Position numbers and translations under genes: made by a program. A DNA stretch of 7,123 nucleotides from Clostridia bacterium (GTDB lineage: Bacteria; Bacillota; Clostridia; SK-Y3; JACMMQ01): NCBI GenBank assembly GCA_014378955.1, contig JACMMQ010000086.1:1-7123 (forward strand). Direction: 5' to 3'. The notes under the pieces are model-generated. The model worked only from the letters and a program-made list of their open reading frames with translations. It was not told the origin of the DNA and made no database searches. The first letter of the stretch is position 1; every line of letters begins with the position of its first letter. Positions 1 through 6,614 of the stretch are shown one piece after another.

Positions 1-36
1 AACTTTGATTATAAAATCCCTCTACTAAAGTTTTTT

Positions 37-80
37 GCCCCCTTTTTTTCAAAAAAGGGGCGGGTGTGGGCAGCGCCCAC
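37..80. repeat. Paired GC-rich inverted repeats at the left edge
   Basis: Two inverted repeats sit back to back. The first has GCCCC (37-41) facing GGGGC (57-61) around a T-run and an A-run that are themselves complementary. The second is a perfect hairpin, GTGGGC (66-71) and GCCCAC (75-80), with an AGC loop. Neither is followed by a T-run on either strand, so an intrinsic terminator is unlikely. The composition differs from the surrounding AT-rich sequence and resembles small dispersed intergenic repeats. That reading is inference, because only one copy is in the window. Confidence 0.4.
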
Positions 81-126
81 GGTGTTCGTGTCCAATAGAG
101 TAAAATCATTGAAAGAAGGGTTGATT

Positions 127-912
127 ATGAACATTGTTGTAATGCATGGCAGCCCGAGGAAGGGCAACACCTATCAAGCCGCACATTTTTGCTTGGATGA
201 AATGAAAAAGCTTGGCGATTTTTCATTGAAGGAGTTTTTCCTGCCAAATGACATGCCGGCGTTTTGCAAGGGTTGCTTTGCTTGCATTCTGCACAGTGAA
301 CAAAAATGTCCACATGCGCACCTGATGCTCCCGATTGTGCAAGCCATTAATGCGGCAGACGGCTTGATTTTTACCACCCCTGTGTACGTGATGCACATAT
401 CCGCTGCAATGAAGTCCTTTTTAGAGCACATGGCGTACAATTATATGAACCATCGCCCACGCCTATTTACACAAAAAGCATTGGTGATCACCACCACAGC
501 AGGTGCAGGCACAAAAAATGTCATACGCTATATGAAGGAAAACCTGTCCTTTTGGGGCATCAACCGCGTGTATGCCGTGGGTGTCAAAATGCTGTCCATT
601 GATTGGGAAGGCATGAAGCCCAGCAACCGTACGAAGGCAATGCAGGCAATCACGCAAAAAGCGAAGCTTTTTTATAACGACATTGCTTCACAAAAAATAC
701 ATACACCCTCTATGTTTCAGGTCATGATGTTTCGTGTCAGCCAGCTTTTGGCTTTGACCTATGAAGCAGATAACGCCGACAAAATGTACTGGCAAGAAAA
801 AGGCTGGCTGGATAAGCGGTGTGAATTTTATCTGCCCAATGTACGCATTCATTTCTTCAAGCGAATAACAGGAAAATTGATTAGTAAAGCTTTTGGTTTG
901 CTAATAAAATAA
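127..912 (+). CDS. Flavodoxin-fold NAD(P)H-dependent FMN oxidoreductase, Isf-like cysteine motif
   Basis: A 261-aa protein of the NADPH-dependent FMN reductase / iron-sulfur flavoprotein superfamily, expected to be a soluble cytoplasmic flavin oxidoreductase. The FMN phosphate loop GSPRKGNT is at residues 8-15. The second flavin-contacting segment, TTPVYVMHISAAMKSFLEH, is at about 83-101. Between them Cys47, Cys50, Cys53 and Cys61 form CX2CX2CX7C, close to the compact cysteine motif that binds a 4Fe-4S cluster in archaeal Isf proteins. A cluster here is possible but not shown. The last 80 or so residues extend past the minimal fold. The start is ATG 127, preceded by AGAAGGG (114-120) with 6 nt spacing; the frame is open further upstream to 64 but has no ribosome binding site there. 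No clear promoter or terminator was seen. The physiological substrate cannot be told from sequence. Confidence 0.88.
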   Translation: MNIVVMHGSPRKGNTYQAAHFCLDEMKKLGDFSLKEFFLPNDMPAFCKGCFACILHSEQKCPHAHLMLPIVQAINAADGLIFTTPVYVMHISAAMKSFLEHMAYNYMNHRPRLFTQKALVITTTAGAGTKNVIRYMKENLSFWGINRVYAVGVKMLSIDWEGMKPSNRTKAMQAITQKAKLFYNDIASQKIHTPSMFQVMMFRVSQLLALTYEADNADKMYWQEKGWLDKRCEFYLPNVRIHFFKRITGKLISKAFGLLIK

Positions 913-931
913 GGAGATGCAACAAAAACCA

Positions 932-960
932 TTGACCTACGTGCCATTTATAGGTACAAT
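932..960 (+). promoter_or_regulatory. Sigma-A promoter for the GT-C membrane protein gene
   Basis: TTGACC (932-937) and TACAAT (955-960) are separated by 17 bp, matching the housekeeping consensus in 5 of 6 positions at each box. Transcription should start near 967. That leaves only about 10 nt before the purine-rich AAGGGGG (978-984) and so implies a start codon just after it, not at 1071. Confidence 0.65.
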
Positions 961-1070
961 GAAGGTATAACGAACAAAAGGGGGCGATTGCGATAGATTC
1001 AATCACGGTTGAAAAAAACAAAAAGCAACGCAAGCTATTTTTTATAGAACTATCGATCGCCGCATTTGTA

Positions 1071-3623
1071 ATGCTGGTTACAATGATTTATGCGATGTTC
1101 GTGCCGCTTTCGGCGCCCGACAGCTATTACCCGCATACCGTCGATGGATTGGGGCATTTGACAAAAATTCGATTTTTAGCGGAATCGTGGAAGCAGTGGC
1201 AGTGGCCGTCGTGGTATTCCAACTGGTACGTCGGGTCTACGGTCACGCAATATTATCCGCCGTTCTCGTATGTGTTATTAGCTGTATTTCAAGTTTTTAC
1301 AAATAACGTCCTACATACCTTTACCTATTCAAACATCCTTCTATTATTTGTGGGATCTATGGGCGTATGGTACTTTTGCTATCGCTTTATTGGTCGCTGG
1401 GTAGGGATTTTGGGTGGCTTTTTATATGCGCTTCAGCCCTATTTGTTGATATCGCTCATGCTTTCAGGCGTTTTGGCGCAAGGTCCTATTTATGCGCTCA
1501 CGCCGTGGCTTTTGTACTTTACGGTTGCCTATTTTCATAAGCCCACGAAGGGGTTGTGGATGATGCTATGTGCGACCTCGTTTATTATGGTTATTAGCCA
1601 TCCAATGCACATGTTTATGGTGTGCATGTGCTTTGCGCTTGTTGCATTTCCGTTTTTAATTTACAAAAAGATGGAGACGCTGTCCTTTTTAAGCTGGCTG
1701 GCCGCATTGGGGCTAGGGGTAGGCTTAGCCGGTTTTTGGTGGATGACAGGGGTTACAAAGTTTGAAAATCCCACCATCCCATATCTACTAGAGGAAGCAA
1801 CGTTAGCCTATACTGCAAACTTTCAATGGTTCAATTCGCTCAAGCGTGCATCTGGTATCTCTTATTCTAGCTTGAGTTGTATTTTGGTGGGCTGTGCATC
1901 GGGCATTTACTTATATATGACCAGAAAGAATGTACGCAAAATAGATAACCGTGGCGTTTCGGTCACCGCTATATTATATGTTTTTGCCTTGCTTATTTTT
2001 ACCACCGTGTTTTCATTTGGTCAGAATTTGCCGTTTTTCAAATATTTCCCTGCGTATAAGACGCTTGTACCGGGACGTATTTTATCGTTAACTGCATGCT
2101 GTTCACCTATATTAGTGGTGTATTTTTTAAAAAGCATGATGCGTAATTTTAAATCAAAAGTACTTGCAGCGGTTTTCGTGCTAGCCATCTTTACCATTAT
2201 TTTTATAGATATTGACCCAGGTACTTTGCATTTTCAAGTAAACGATAACACACCCTTAACGGAATTGTTCCAAAAACTACCGGATGTTGATAAGCAAGCG
2301 TATGACAAAGGGCGGCACACGTGGATTACACCCATTACCTCCACGTACACCTATTTTCCCGAACTATATAACTACAATACGGCAGACGGCTGGAATATTG
2401 AGGGGACACCACATAACCGTGCGTTGTGGGCTTTTGGAATTGCGCTTAGTGCAAAATGTGAATCGTATGTAGTTAAAAAAATGCTACAGTGGAATGTACG
2501 CTCGTTGATTGTTGGTTCAAATTATATAAGTTTGTTAAAAGCACTGGATCGCTATGGCTATCAATATATTGATGTAGCGGGCAGTACACCCATATTATTT
2601 AACAGCCGAGAATCCTCCTATTATTGGAAAAAAACGGGTGAAGCTTTTGTCATTGGCAAGTCTGCGCCAGTGGTTGAGATGAATTTTCCATGGTTTGCAA
2701 CTGGTGACAGTGCAAAGCTTGAGGATTATCCCGATGAAATACTGGACAGCTTTAAGCTTATCTATTTTGCAGAGCCTGAAATCAAGGACATGAAAAAATT
2801 TGAACAACGTGTGAGGGAGCTATCCGCTAAGGGTAAAACCATTATCATAGAGCTTGGCAACGTGAACAACCGCTCTCTGTTTGGCGTGATGCCGTATGAC
2901 GTGCAAATAGGCAGTTCAGACGCGCTTGTTAAAAATGAAAATGTGTTGATGCAGGCCAAATATCAAGCAATACCATTTTACGAAGGCAGCTACAGCCATG
3001 CCTTTACAGGATTAGATGAGGTGTATTATACCGTCAAGCAAAAGGATAACCCCTTTAGATACCAAGCGATTGGTGCAAAAATTATAGACAATCGCAAGAT
3101 ATACTTTGTGGGTTGCTCGTTGAGCCAAAAGCTCACCTCGGGTGTGATCAGGGCGTGGGGCTTGGTGGGCGTGCAACCATTTATGAGTGAACGGGATACC
3201 TTAATAAGAGATACACTGCAAGCAGTGATGGATAAGGAAAGCGTCAACAAAAGCATCGATGTGGTGAATTTCCCCATTATTTCACACAAATGGGTGGACA
3301 ATGGCGCAACCATTCAATATCAAAATGATAAGGCTGAGGACATGGTCATCTCGGTGACCTACACGCCACGTTGGCAAGCAACGGTAGATGGCAGCCCTGT
3401 CAAGCTATACAATTATGAAAATTTGATGCTTTTGAAATTGCCTAAGGGCTTGCATGAAATCAAGCTAGAATATGTTGATACAGCTTATGGCAAGGCTGGC
3501 AATGCTGTATCGGTGGTTAGTCTCTTATGCATTATAGGGTTTATTTGGTATTTTGATTGGCTGTTTATGTTTGTATCATTCCTTTTAAATAAATCGGGTA
3601 AATATTTAGAAATATGGGAATAA
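1071..3623 (+). CDS. Polytopic membrane protein, GT-C glycosyltransferase-like (PTPS-related/YfhO type)
   Basis: At least 850 aa. About ten hydrophobic segments fill residues 1-390, followed by an extracytoplasmic domain of roughly 420 residues and a final membrane segment near 814-842. The first outer loop carries DGLGHLTK (25-32), the acidic/His pattern seen after the first helix in GT-C-type transferases and the 6-pyruvoyl-tetrahydropterin-synthase-related membrane family. The C-terminal stretch (YTPRWQATVDG, then KLPKGLHEIKLEYV) resembles the end of YfhO proteins. A role in transferring sugars from a lipid carrier onto a cell-surface polymer is inferred; donor and acceptor are unknown. 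ATG 1071 is the first conventional start, but it has no ribosome binding site and cuts into the first membrane helix. The frame is open back to 963, and AAGGGGG (978-984) suggests a real start at ATT 987 or ATA 993, adding about 28 residues with a basic KKQRK stretch before helix 1. Confidence 0.75.
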   Translation: MLVTMIYAMFVPLSAPDSYYPHTVDGLGHLTKIRFLAESWKQWQWPSWYSNWYVGSTVTQYYPPFSYVLLAVFQVFTNNVLHTFTYSNILLLFVGSMGVWYFCYRFIGRWVGILGGFLYALQPYLLISLMLSGVLAQGPIYALTPWLLYFTVAYFHKPTKGLWMMLCATSFIMVISHPMHMFMVCMCFALVAFPFLIYKKMETLSFLSWLAALGLGVGLAGFWWMTGVTKFENPTIPYLLEEATLAYTANFQWFNSLKRASGISYSSLSCILVGCASGIYLYMTRKNVRKIDNRGVSVTAILYVFALLIFTTVFSFGQNLPFFKYFPAYKTLVPGRILSLTACCSPILVVYFLKSMMRNFKSKVLAAVFVLAIFTIIFIDIDPGTLHFQVNDNTPLTELFQKLPDVDKQAYDKGRHTWITPITSTYTYFPELYNYNTADGWNIEGTPHNRALWAFGIALSAKCESYVVKKMLQWNVRSLIVGSNYISLLKALDRYGYQYIDVAGSTPILFNSRESSYYWKKTGEAFVIGKSAPVVEMNFPWFATGDSAKLEDYPDEILDSFKLIYFAEPEIKDMKKFEQRVRELSAKGKTIIIELGNVNNRSLFGVMPYDVQIGSSDALVKNENVLMQAKYQAIPFYEGSYSHAFTGLDEVYYTVKQKDNPFRYQAIGAKIIDNRKIYFVGCSLSQKLTSGVIRAWGLVGVQPFMSERDTLIRDTLQAVMDKESVNKSIDVVNFPIISHKWVDNGATIQYQNDKAEDMVISVTYTPRWQATVDGSPVKLYNYENLMLLKLPKGLHEIKLEYVDTAYGKAGNAVSVVSLLCIIGFIWYFDWLFMFVSFLLNKSGKYLEIWE

Positions 3624-3652
3624 AAAAGAAGCAAGCACTGTCTGCTTTTTTT
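3624..3652 (+). terminator. Weak intrinsic terminator after the membrane protein gene
   Basis: AAGCA (3629-3633) pairs with TGCTT (3643-3647). The stem extends through flanking A and T runs (3624-3628 with 3648-3652, one G-U pair), with a 9-nt loop. The T-run is largely consumed by the stem, so termination may be partial. Read-through would supply the next gene, rqcP, for which no promoter of its own is visible. Confidence 0.45.
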
Positions 3653-3679
3653 CGTTGCAATTAACAACAAGTTTGATGT

Positions 3680-3686
3680 GAGGTGA
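3680..3686 (+). promoter_or_regulatory. Ribosome binding site deciding a TTG start for rqcP
   Basis: GAGGTGA lies 5 nt before TTG 3692. The alternative GTG at 3683 is inside this Shine-Dalgarno sequence and cannot be the start. Starting at TTG also gives the N-terminus MRIDKYLKVSRLIKRR expected for the family. Confidence 0.75.
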
Positions 3687-3691
3687 AAATT

Positions 3692-3934
3692 TTGAGAATT
3701 GATAAATATTTAAAGGTGTCACGCCTTATTAAGCGTCGTACAATTGCCCAAGAGGCGTGCGACGGTGGGCGTGTGAAAATTAACACAAAGCCAGCGAAGC
3801 CTGGGACGGATGTCAAGGTGGACGATGTTATCGAAATCCAATTTGGGGAAAAATCGGTCAAGGTCAAGGTGCTAATGATTGCAGAACATGTGCCAAAGGG
3901 CGATGTTTCCATGCTTTATGAAATGCAACAATAG
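3692..3934 (+). CDS. rqcP: RqcP (YabO), S4-domain ribosome quality control factor
   Basis: An 80-aa single S4 RNA-binding domain protein of the Hsp15/YabO family. In Bacillus, RqcP binds stalled 50S subunits and works with RqcH in adding C-terminal alanine tails to the blocked nascent chain. The S4 core spans about residues 1-60: RIDKYLKVSRLIKRRTIAQE, then GGRVKINTKPAKPGTDVKVDD. Arg2 and Arg16, important positions in the Bacillus protein, are conserved. The length matches the family (80-90 aa). Translation most likely begins at TTG 3692. It is the first gene of the conserved yabO-yabP-yabQ-divIC-yabR order, which strongly supports the identification. The gap to yabP is 64 nt and may hold a separate sporulation promoter. 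Confidence 0.93.
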   Translation: MRIDKYLKVSRLIKRRTIAQEACDGGRVKINTKPAKPGTDVKVDDVIEIQFGEKSVKVKVLMIAEHVPKGDVSMLYEMQQ

Positions 3935-3952
3935 CATAAAATGTATTCTCTT

Positions 3953-3978
3953 GCATATATTTGTATAAAGATACAATT
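3953..3978 (+). promoter_or_regulatory. Possible sigma-E-type promoter upstream of yabP
   Basis: GATACAAT (3970-3977) matches 7 of 8 positions of the sigma-E -10 consensus CATACAAT. GCATATA (3953-3959) resembles its -35, but the spacing of 10 bp is short of the usual 14-15 bp. Bacillus yabP and yabQ are known to be under mother-cell control, which makes a sporulation promoter plausible here. The match is suggestive only. Confidence 0.3.
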
Positions 3979-3998
3979 ATAGTAAGGGGGACAACCGC

Positions 3999-4304
3999 AT
4001 GTATGACGATAAAAAAATGCCAAAAGCTGTAACTAAAACCATTTCGCAAAATTTAATCATAGAAAATCGTGAGAAGATAAGCATTTCAGGCGTGCTGGAT
4101 GTTGAGAGCTTCAACGAGGACAGTGTGATTATTCATACCGATTTGGGGGCTTTGTTCGTCAAGGGTGAAGGGCTCAAAATGAATCGTCTGAATGTCGAAA
4201 GTGGCGAGGTGATGATTGAGGGGCTTATTCACGCCTTCAATTACCAAGATGGCTATGGTGGAAAAGTGAAAGGGACGGGCTTTTTCTCCCGCCTATTTAA
4301 GTAG
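3999..4304 (+). CDS. yabP: Sporulation protein YabP
   Basis: A 101-aa protein of the YabP/YqfC family of small, beta-rich sporulation proteins. Family hallmarks are visible: NLIIENREKISISGVLDVESFNED at about 18-41, the LGALFVKGEGLKMNRLNVESGEVMIEG core at about 49-75, and an aromatic, basic C-terminus (FFSRLFK). It has no signal peptide or membrane segment. In Bacillus subtilis YabP is produced during sporulation and is linked, with YabQ, to spore cortex formation; its biochemical activity is not known. The start is ATG 3999 after AAGGGGG (3984-3990), 8 nt away. yabQ follows after 7 nt, so the two are co-transcribed and probably translationally linked. This gene is good evidence that the host makes endospores. 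Confidence 0.93.
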   Translation: MYDDKKMPKAVTKTISQNLIIENREKISISGVLDVESFNEDSVIIHTDLGALFVKGEGLKMNRLNVESGEVMIEGLIHAFNYQDGYGGKVKGTGFFSRLFK

Positions 4305-4311
4305 GTGGACT

Positions 4312-4788
4312 ATGGGCATATCAATTGCAGGGCAAACCACGATATTTTTATGGTCGTGCGTCGGCGGAGGCATTTTAGGTATACTGTTTGATTTTTTTCG
4401 TGCATTGCGAAAAGTCAGGCGTTCCTCCACACGTGTGGTCATGGTACACGATTTGATGTTTTGGGTAATTTCAGCGTGTTTGATGTTTGTGCTCATTGGC
4501 TTGAGCAATGATGGTGAATATCGGGCGTATGAATTTCTCGGTATTTTCCTAGGGGGACTTTTATACCACCTGCTGTTAAGCGGTTTTGTGCTAATGATTT
4601 TAACAAAGATGCTTCAGATGCTCGCATGCATCGTACGATTTTTATGCATGATTATAAGTTACCCATTGAAAATTATATGGAAAAGTATGGTCATACTCGG
4701 TCATGCATGCAAAAAAATAGGCACATCTCTTAAGAAAATAAAAATTTTTAGAAAAAAATTACAAAATCAGCAGGAAATCCCAAGTTGA
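4312..4788 (+). CDS. yabQ: Spore cortex membrane protein YabQ
   Basis: A 158-aa integral membrane protein. Hydrophobic segments lie near residues 8-28, 46-64, 73-98 and 102-124, followed by a basic, Lys-rich C-terminal tail (133-150). The family patterns GGGILGILFDFFRALRK (18-34) and GEYRAYEFLGIFLGGLLY (68-85) are present. In Bacillus subtilis YabQ is a mother-cell protein of the forespore outer membrane needed for cortex assembly. The start is ATG 4312 after AGGTGG (4303-4308), which overlaps the yabP stop codon. The basic tail is somewhat longer than the conserved core but shows no domain. The next gene, divIC, begins about 50 nt later with its own ribosome binding site. Confidence 0.92.
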   Translation: MGISIAGQTTIFLWSCVGGGILGILFDFFRALRKVRRSSTRVVMVHDLMFWVISACLMFVLIGLSNDGEYRAYEFLGIFLGGLLYHLLLSGFVLMILTKMLQMLACIVRFLCMIISYPLKIIWKSMVILGHACKKIGTSLKKIKIFRKKLQNQQEIPS

Positions 4789-4828
4789 TGGCGAATATAA
4801 ACCATATATACATAAGCGAATACGAATG

Positions 4829-4835
4829 AAGGTGA
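4829..4835 (+). promoter_or_regulatory. Ribosome binding site deciding a TTG start for divIC
   Basis: AAGGTGA lies 5 nt before TTG 4841. The in-frame ATG 4826 immediately precedes this motif and has no Shine-Dalgarno sequence of its own. The arrangement repeats that of rqcP in the same cluster. Confidence 0.65.
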
Positions 4836-4840
4836 GTCCG

Positions 4841-5137
4841 TTGGAAAAGCGTAGGTCTAAACATCAAACGAAATTTATACTGCTTTGTACAGGTGTTATC
4901 GTGGTGCTGTTGTATGCATCGGTGATTGTGGTACAGCAACAATTTACCTTGAACAACCAAGCCAAGCAGTTAAGCGCGTTAGAGGAAAAAGCCAAGCAGC
5001 TTGAGATTGATATGAAAAGCATAGATAGTCAAGCCAAAATGGCGCAATCACCTGAAAATAAAGAACAGCTTGCAAGGGAAAAACTGGGTTTGGTCAAGCC
5101 GGGTGAAAAAGTTTTTATTGATAGTTCAAAACAATAG
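4841..5137 (+). CDS. divIC: Septum formation initiator DivIC (FtsB/DivIC family)
   Basis: A 98-aa bitopic division protein if started at TTG 4841, or 103 aa from ATG 4826. The order is a short basic cytoplasmic tail (EKRRSKHQTK), one membrane helix at about 12-32, an extracytoplasmic coiled coil at about 38-66, and the family's C-terminal motif AREKLGLVKPGEKVF (78-92). DivIC forms a complex with FtsL and DivIB that controls septal peptidoglycan synthesis by FtsW and penicillin-binding proteins. Its position after yabQ and before yabR is the conserved Bacillota arrangement. A strong promoter begins 11 nt after its stop, so the following gene can be expressed separately. The start choice is the main uncertainty. 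Confidence 0.92.
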   Translation: MEKRRSKHQTKFILLCTGVIVVLLYASVIVVQQQFTLNNQAKQLSALEEKAKQLEIDMKSIDSQAKMAQSPENKEQLAREKLGLVKPGEKVFIDSSKQ

Positions 5138-5147
5138 AGAATTTTTA

Positions 5148-5176
5148 TTGACTTCATGTCAGGAATATATTATAAT
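5148..5176 (+). promoter_or_regulatory. Sigma-A promoter for yabR
   Basis: TTGACT (5148-5153), a 17-bp spacer and a perfect TATAAT (5171-5176) form the best housekeeping promoter in the window. Transcription should start near 5183, giving a leader of about 150 nt before yabR. A second TATAAT with flanking TGCG (5236-5245) lies within that leader but has no convincing -35. Confidence 0.8.
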
Positions 5177-5335
5177 GGAAAGTGATACAAATTCGCTTAA
5201 ACTTACTACAATTATTTCTTGTTTCTTTGAACAATTGCGTATAATAGAACATTATTTTCGCAAGGTGAAACGCTAAATAGTAGGATGGGATAATGCGTAA
5301 TTTCTTTCAAATTTTGTAGGAGGAGTCATTTTTAT

Positions 5336-5761
5336 ATGCAGTTGGAAGTCGGGAACATAGTAGAAGGTAAAATCACAGGGATTACAAATTTTGGTGCTTT
5401 CGTACGTCTGAATGAAAAGCAAACGGGGCTCATTCACATTTCAGAGGTATCTTCAGAGTACGTTGAAAACATCCGAGACCATTTAAAAGAAGAACAAATT
5501 GTGAAGGTCAAGGTGCTTTCAATAGACCCAACTGGTAAAATCAGTTTGTCTATTAAAAAAGCAATCGTTAACCCGACACGCCCAATTATAAAAAAGCGTC
5601 CACCAGCGGATGTTGATTGGAGCAGTGCCCGTCAAGCACCCTCTCTTTCCTTTGAAGACAAAATGAACAAGTTCAAGCAAGACAGCGACGAGAGAATGCA
5701 AGACATCAAGCGCAATATAGAGTCCAAGCGTGGCGGCGGCTTCAAACGTCCAACGAATTAA
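5336..5761 (+). CDS. yabR: S1 RNA-binding domain protein YabR
   Basis: A 141-aa cytoplasmic RNA-binding protein. A single S1 (OB-fold) domain covers residues 4-75 with the classic elements VGNIVEGKITGITNFGAFVRL, GLIHISEVS (31-39) and KVKVLSIDPTGKISLSIKKA. It is followed by a charged, probably disordered tail ending in a basic Gly-rich KRGGGFKRP. This is the general-stress-protein-13/YabR group, thought to associate with ribosomes or RNA; its precise target is not established. The start is ATG 5336 after TAGGAGGAG (5317-5325), 10 nt away. It is bounded by its own promoter (5148-5176) and terminator (5772-5801), so it is likely expressed as a single gene although it stays in the ancestral position after divIC. 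Confidence 0.92.
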   Translation: MQLEVGNIVEGKITGITNFGAFVRLNEKQTGLIHISEVSSEYVENIRDHLKEEQIVKVKVLSIDPTGKISLSIKKAIVNPTRPIIKKRPPADVDWSSARQAPSLSFEDKMNKFKQDSDERMQDIKRNIESKRGGGFKRPTN

Positions 5762-5771
5762 ATATTCATTT

Positions 5772-5801
5772 AACCCCTATTCTTTGGAATAAGGGGTTTT
5801 T
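5772..5801 (+). terminator. Intrinsic terminator of yabR
   Basis: AACCCCT (5772-5778) and ATTC (5779-5782) pair with GAAT (5787-5790) and AGGGGTT (5792-5798), with one bulged A and a TTTG loop, ending in a run of five T. It starts 11 nt after the yabR stop codon. Confidence 0.88.
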
Positions 5802-5810
5802 AGTGCACAA

Positions 5811-5834
5811 GTGAAAAAATGAGTGAAAAAATGA
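5811..5834. repeat. Tandem 12-bp direct repeat
   Basis: GTGAAAAAATGA occurs twice back to back, between the yabR terminator and the cyclophilin promoter. It is AT-rich and just upstream of the -35 box, so it could act as an UP-like element. It could equally be a replication-slippage duplication. Confidence 0.7.
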
Positions 5835-5845
5835 TAAAAATAACA

Positions 5846-5874
5846 TAGACAAACAGTCAACTATGGGGTATAAT
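5846..5874 (+). promoter_or_regulatory. Sigma-A promoter for the cyclophilin gene
   Basis: TAGACA (5846-5851), a 17-bp spacer and a perfect TATAAT (5869-5874). The predicted start near 5881 gives a short 27-nt leader containing the ribosome binding site GAGGTGA (5895-5901). Confidence 0.75.
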
Positions 5875-5907
5875 TACAAACATATAAATTGTATGAGGTG
5901 AGAAAAC

Positions 5908-6594
5908 ATGCAAGCAATACAACAATTAACGATGGTGGTGTGCATTATGATGTCAATTTTTACAACAGGCTGTACAGACAAGGGACCAGAAACACAGACG
6001 CCGGTAGCGTCACCAGCACCGACAGAAACGACAAAGGTGGAAGGTACAACCAACCCAACAACCGTAAAAAATCCAGTGGTTACAATCGAAATGGAAGATG
6101 GCGGCATGATCAAGGCGGAGTTATATCCAAACATTGCGCCTAATACCGTAGCCAACTACATTTCACTCATTCAAGCAAAAAAATATGATGGCGTTATTTT
6201 CCATCGTGTTATCCCAGGCTTTATGATTCAAGGCGGCGACCCACAAGGCACAGGCATGGGTGGTCCAGGCTATTCTATTCCTGGCGAGTTTTCGGGCAAC
6301 GGCTTTAAAAATGATTTGAAGCACACCCGTGGCGTATTGTCCATGGCACGTTCGGGCAATCCTAATTCAGGCGGTTCGCAATTTTTTGTCATGGCAAAAG
6401 AATATCCTTCGCTTGACGGTCAGTATGCAGCGTTTGGCAAGGTGTTAGACGAAGAAAGCTTGAAGGTAGTGGACAAAATCGTGGGAGTACAGCGTGACCA
6501 AAGCGACAAGCCACTCAAACCACAAACCATGAAAAAAGTAACGGTGGATACCTTTGGTGTGACCTATCCAGCGCCTAAAAAATCTGGGGAATAG
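5908..6594 (+). CDS. Cyclophilin-type peptidyl-prolyl isomerase, probable lipoprotein
   Basis: A 228-aa protein. Residues 1-22 are a hydrophobic export segment ending in TTGC, a candidate lipobox with Cys22. A Thr/Pro-rich linker (about 23-54) and a cyclophilin domain (about 56-218) follow. Catalytic and binding residues are visible: FHRVIPGFMIQGGDP (98-112), containing the catalytic Arg100 and Phe105, Met106 and Gln108, and GSQFFVM (156-162). The tryptophan that binds cyclosporin in eukaryotic cyclophilins is not present in the EYPSLDGQYAAFG segment, as is common in bacteria. It probably acts as a cis-trans prolyl isomerase folding exported proteins at the outer face of the membrane. Oddities: the leader lacks any Lys or Arg before the hydrophobic core and has Thr at lipobox -3. 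ATG 5908 is the only start after GAGGTGA, and an in-frame stop lies 9 nt upstream. It is transcribed alone, and no clear terminator follows it. Confidence 0.92.
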   Translation: MQAIQQLTMVVCIMMSIFTTGCTDKGPETQTPVASPAPTETTKVEGTTNPTTVKNPVVTIEMEDGGMIKAELYPNIAPNTVANYISLIQAKKYDGVIFHRVIPGFMIQGGDPQGTGMGGPGYSIPGEFSGNGFKNDLKHTRGVLSMARSGNPNSGGSQFFVMAKEYPSLDGQYAAFGKVLDEESLKVVDKIVGVQRDQSDKPLKPQTMKKVTVDTFGVTYPAPKKSGE

Positions 6595-6614
6595 TTTTTA
6601 ACAATAATTTACAC

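Noticed and set aside
917..970. 17-codon ORF (MQQKPLTYVP...) right after AAGGAG at the end of the FMN reductase gene
   Set aside because: The ribosome binding motif abuts the ATG with no spacing, and the stretch coincides with the promoter of the next gene.
2284..2472. 62-aa + strand ORF inside the membrane protein gene
   Set aside because: It is an out-of-frame shadow of the 850-aa reading frame, without a ribosome binding site.
5175..5276. 33-aa ORF in the yabR leader
   Set aside because: Its ATG lies at the -10 box, upstream of the predicted transcription start, and the peptide resembles nothing known.
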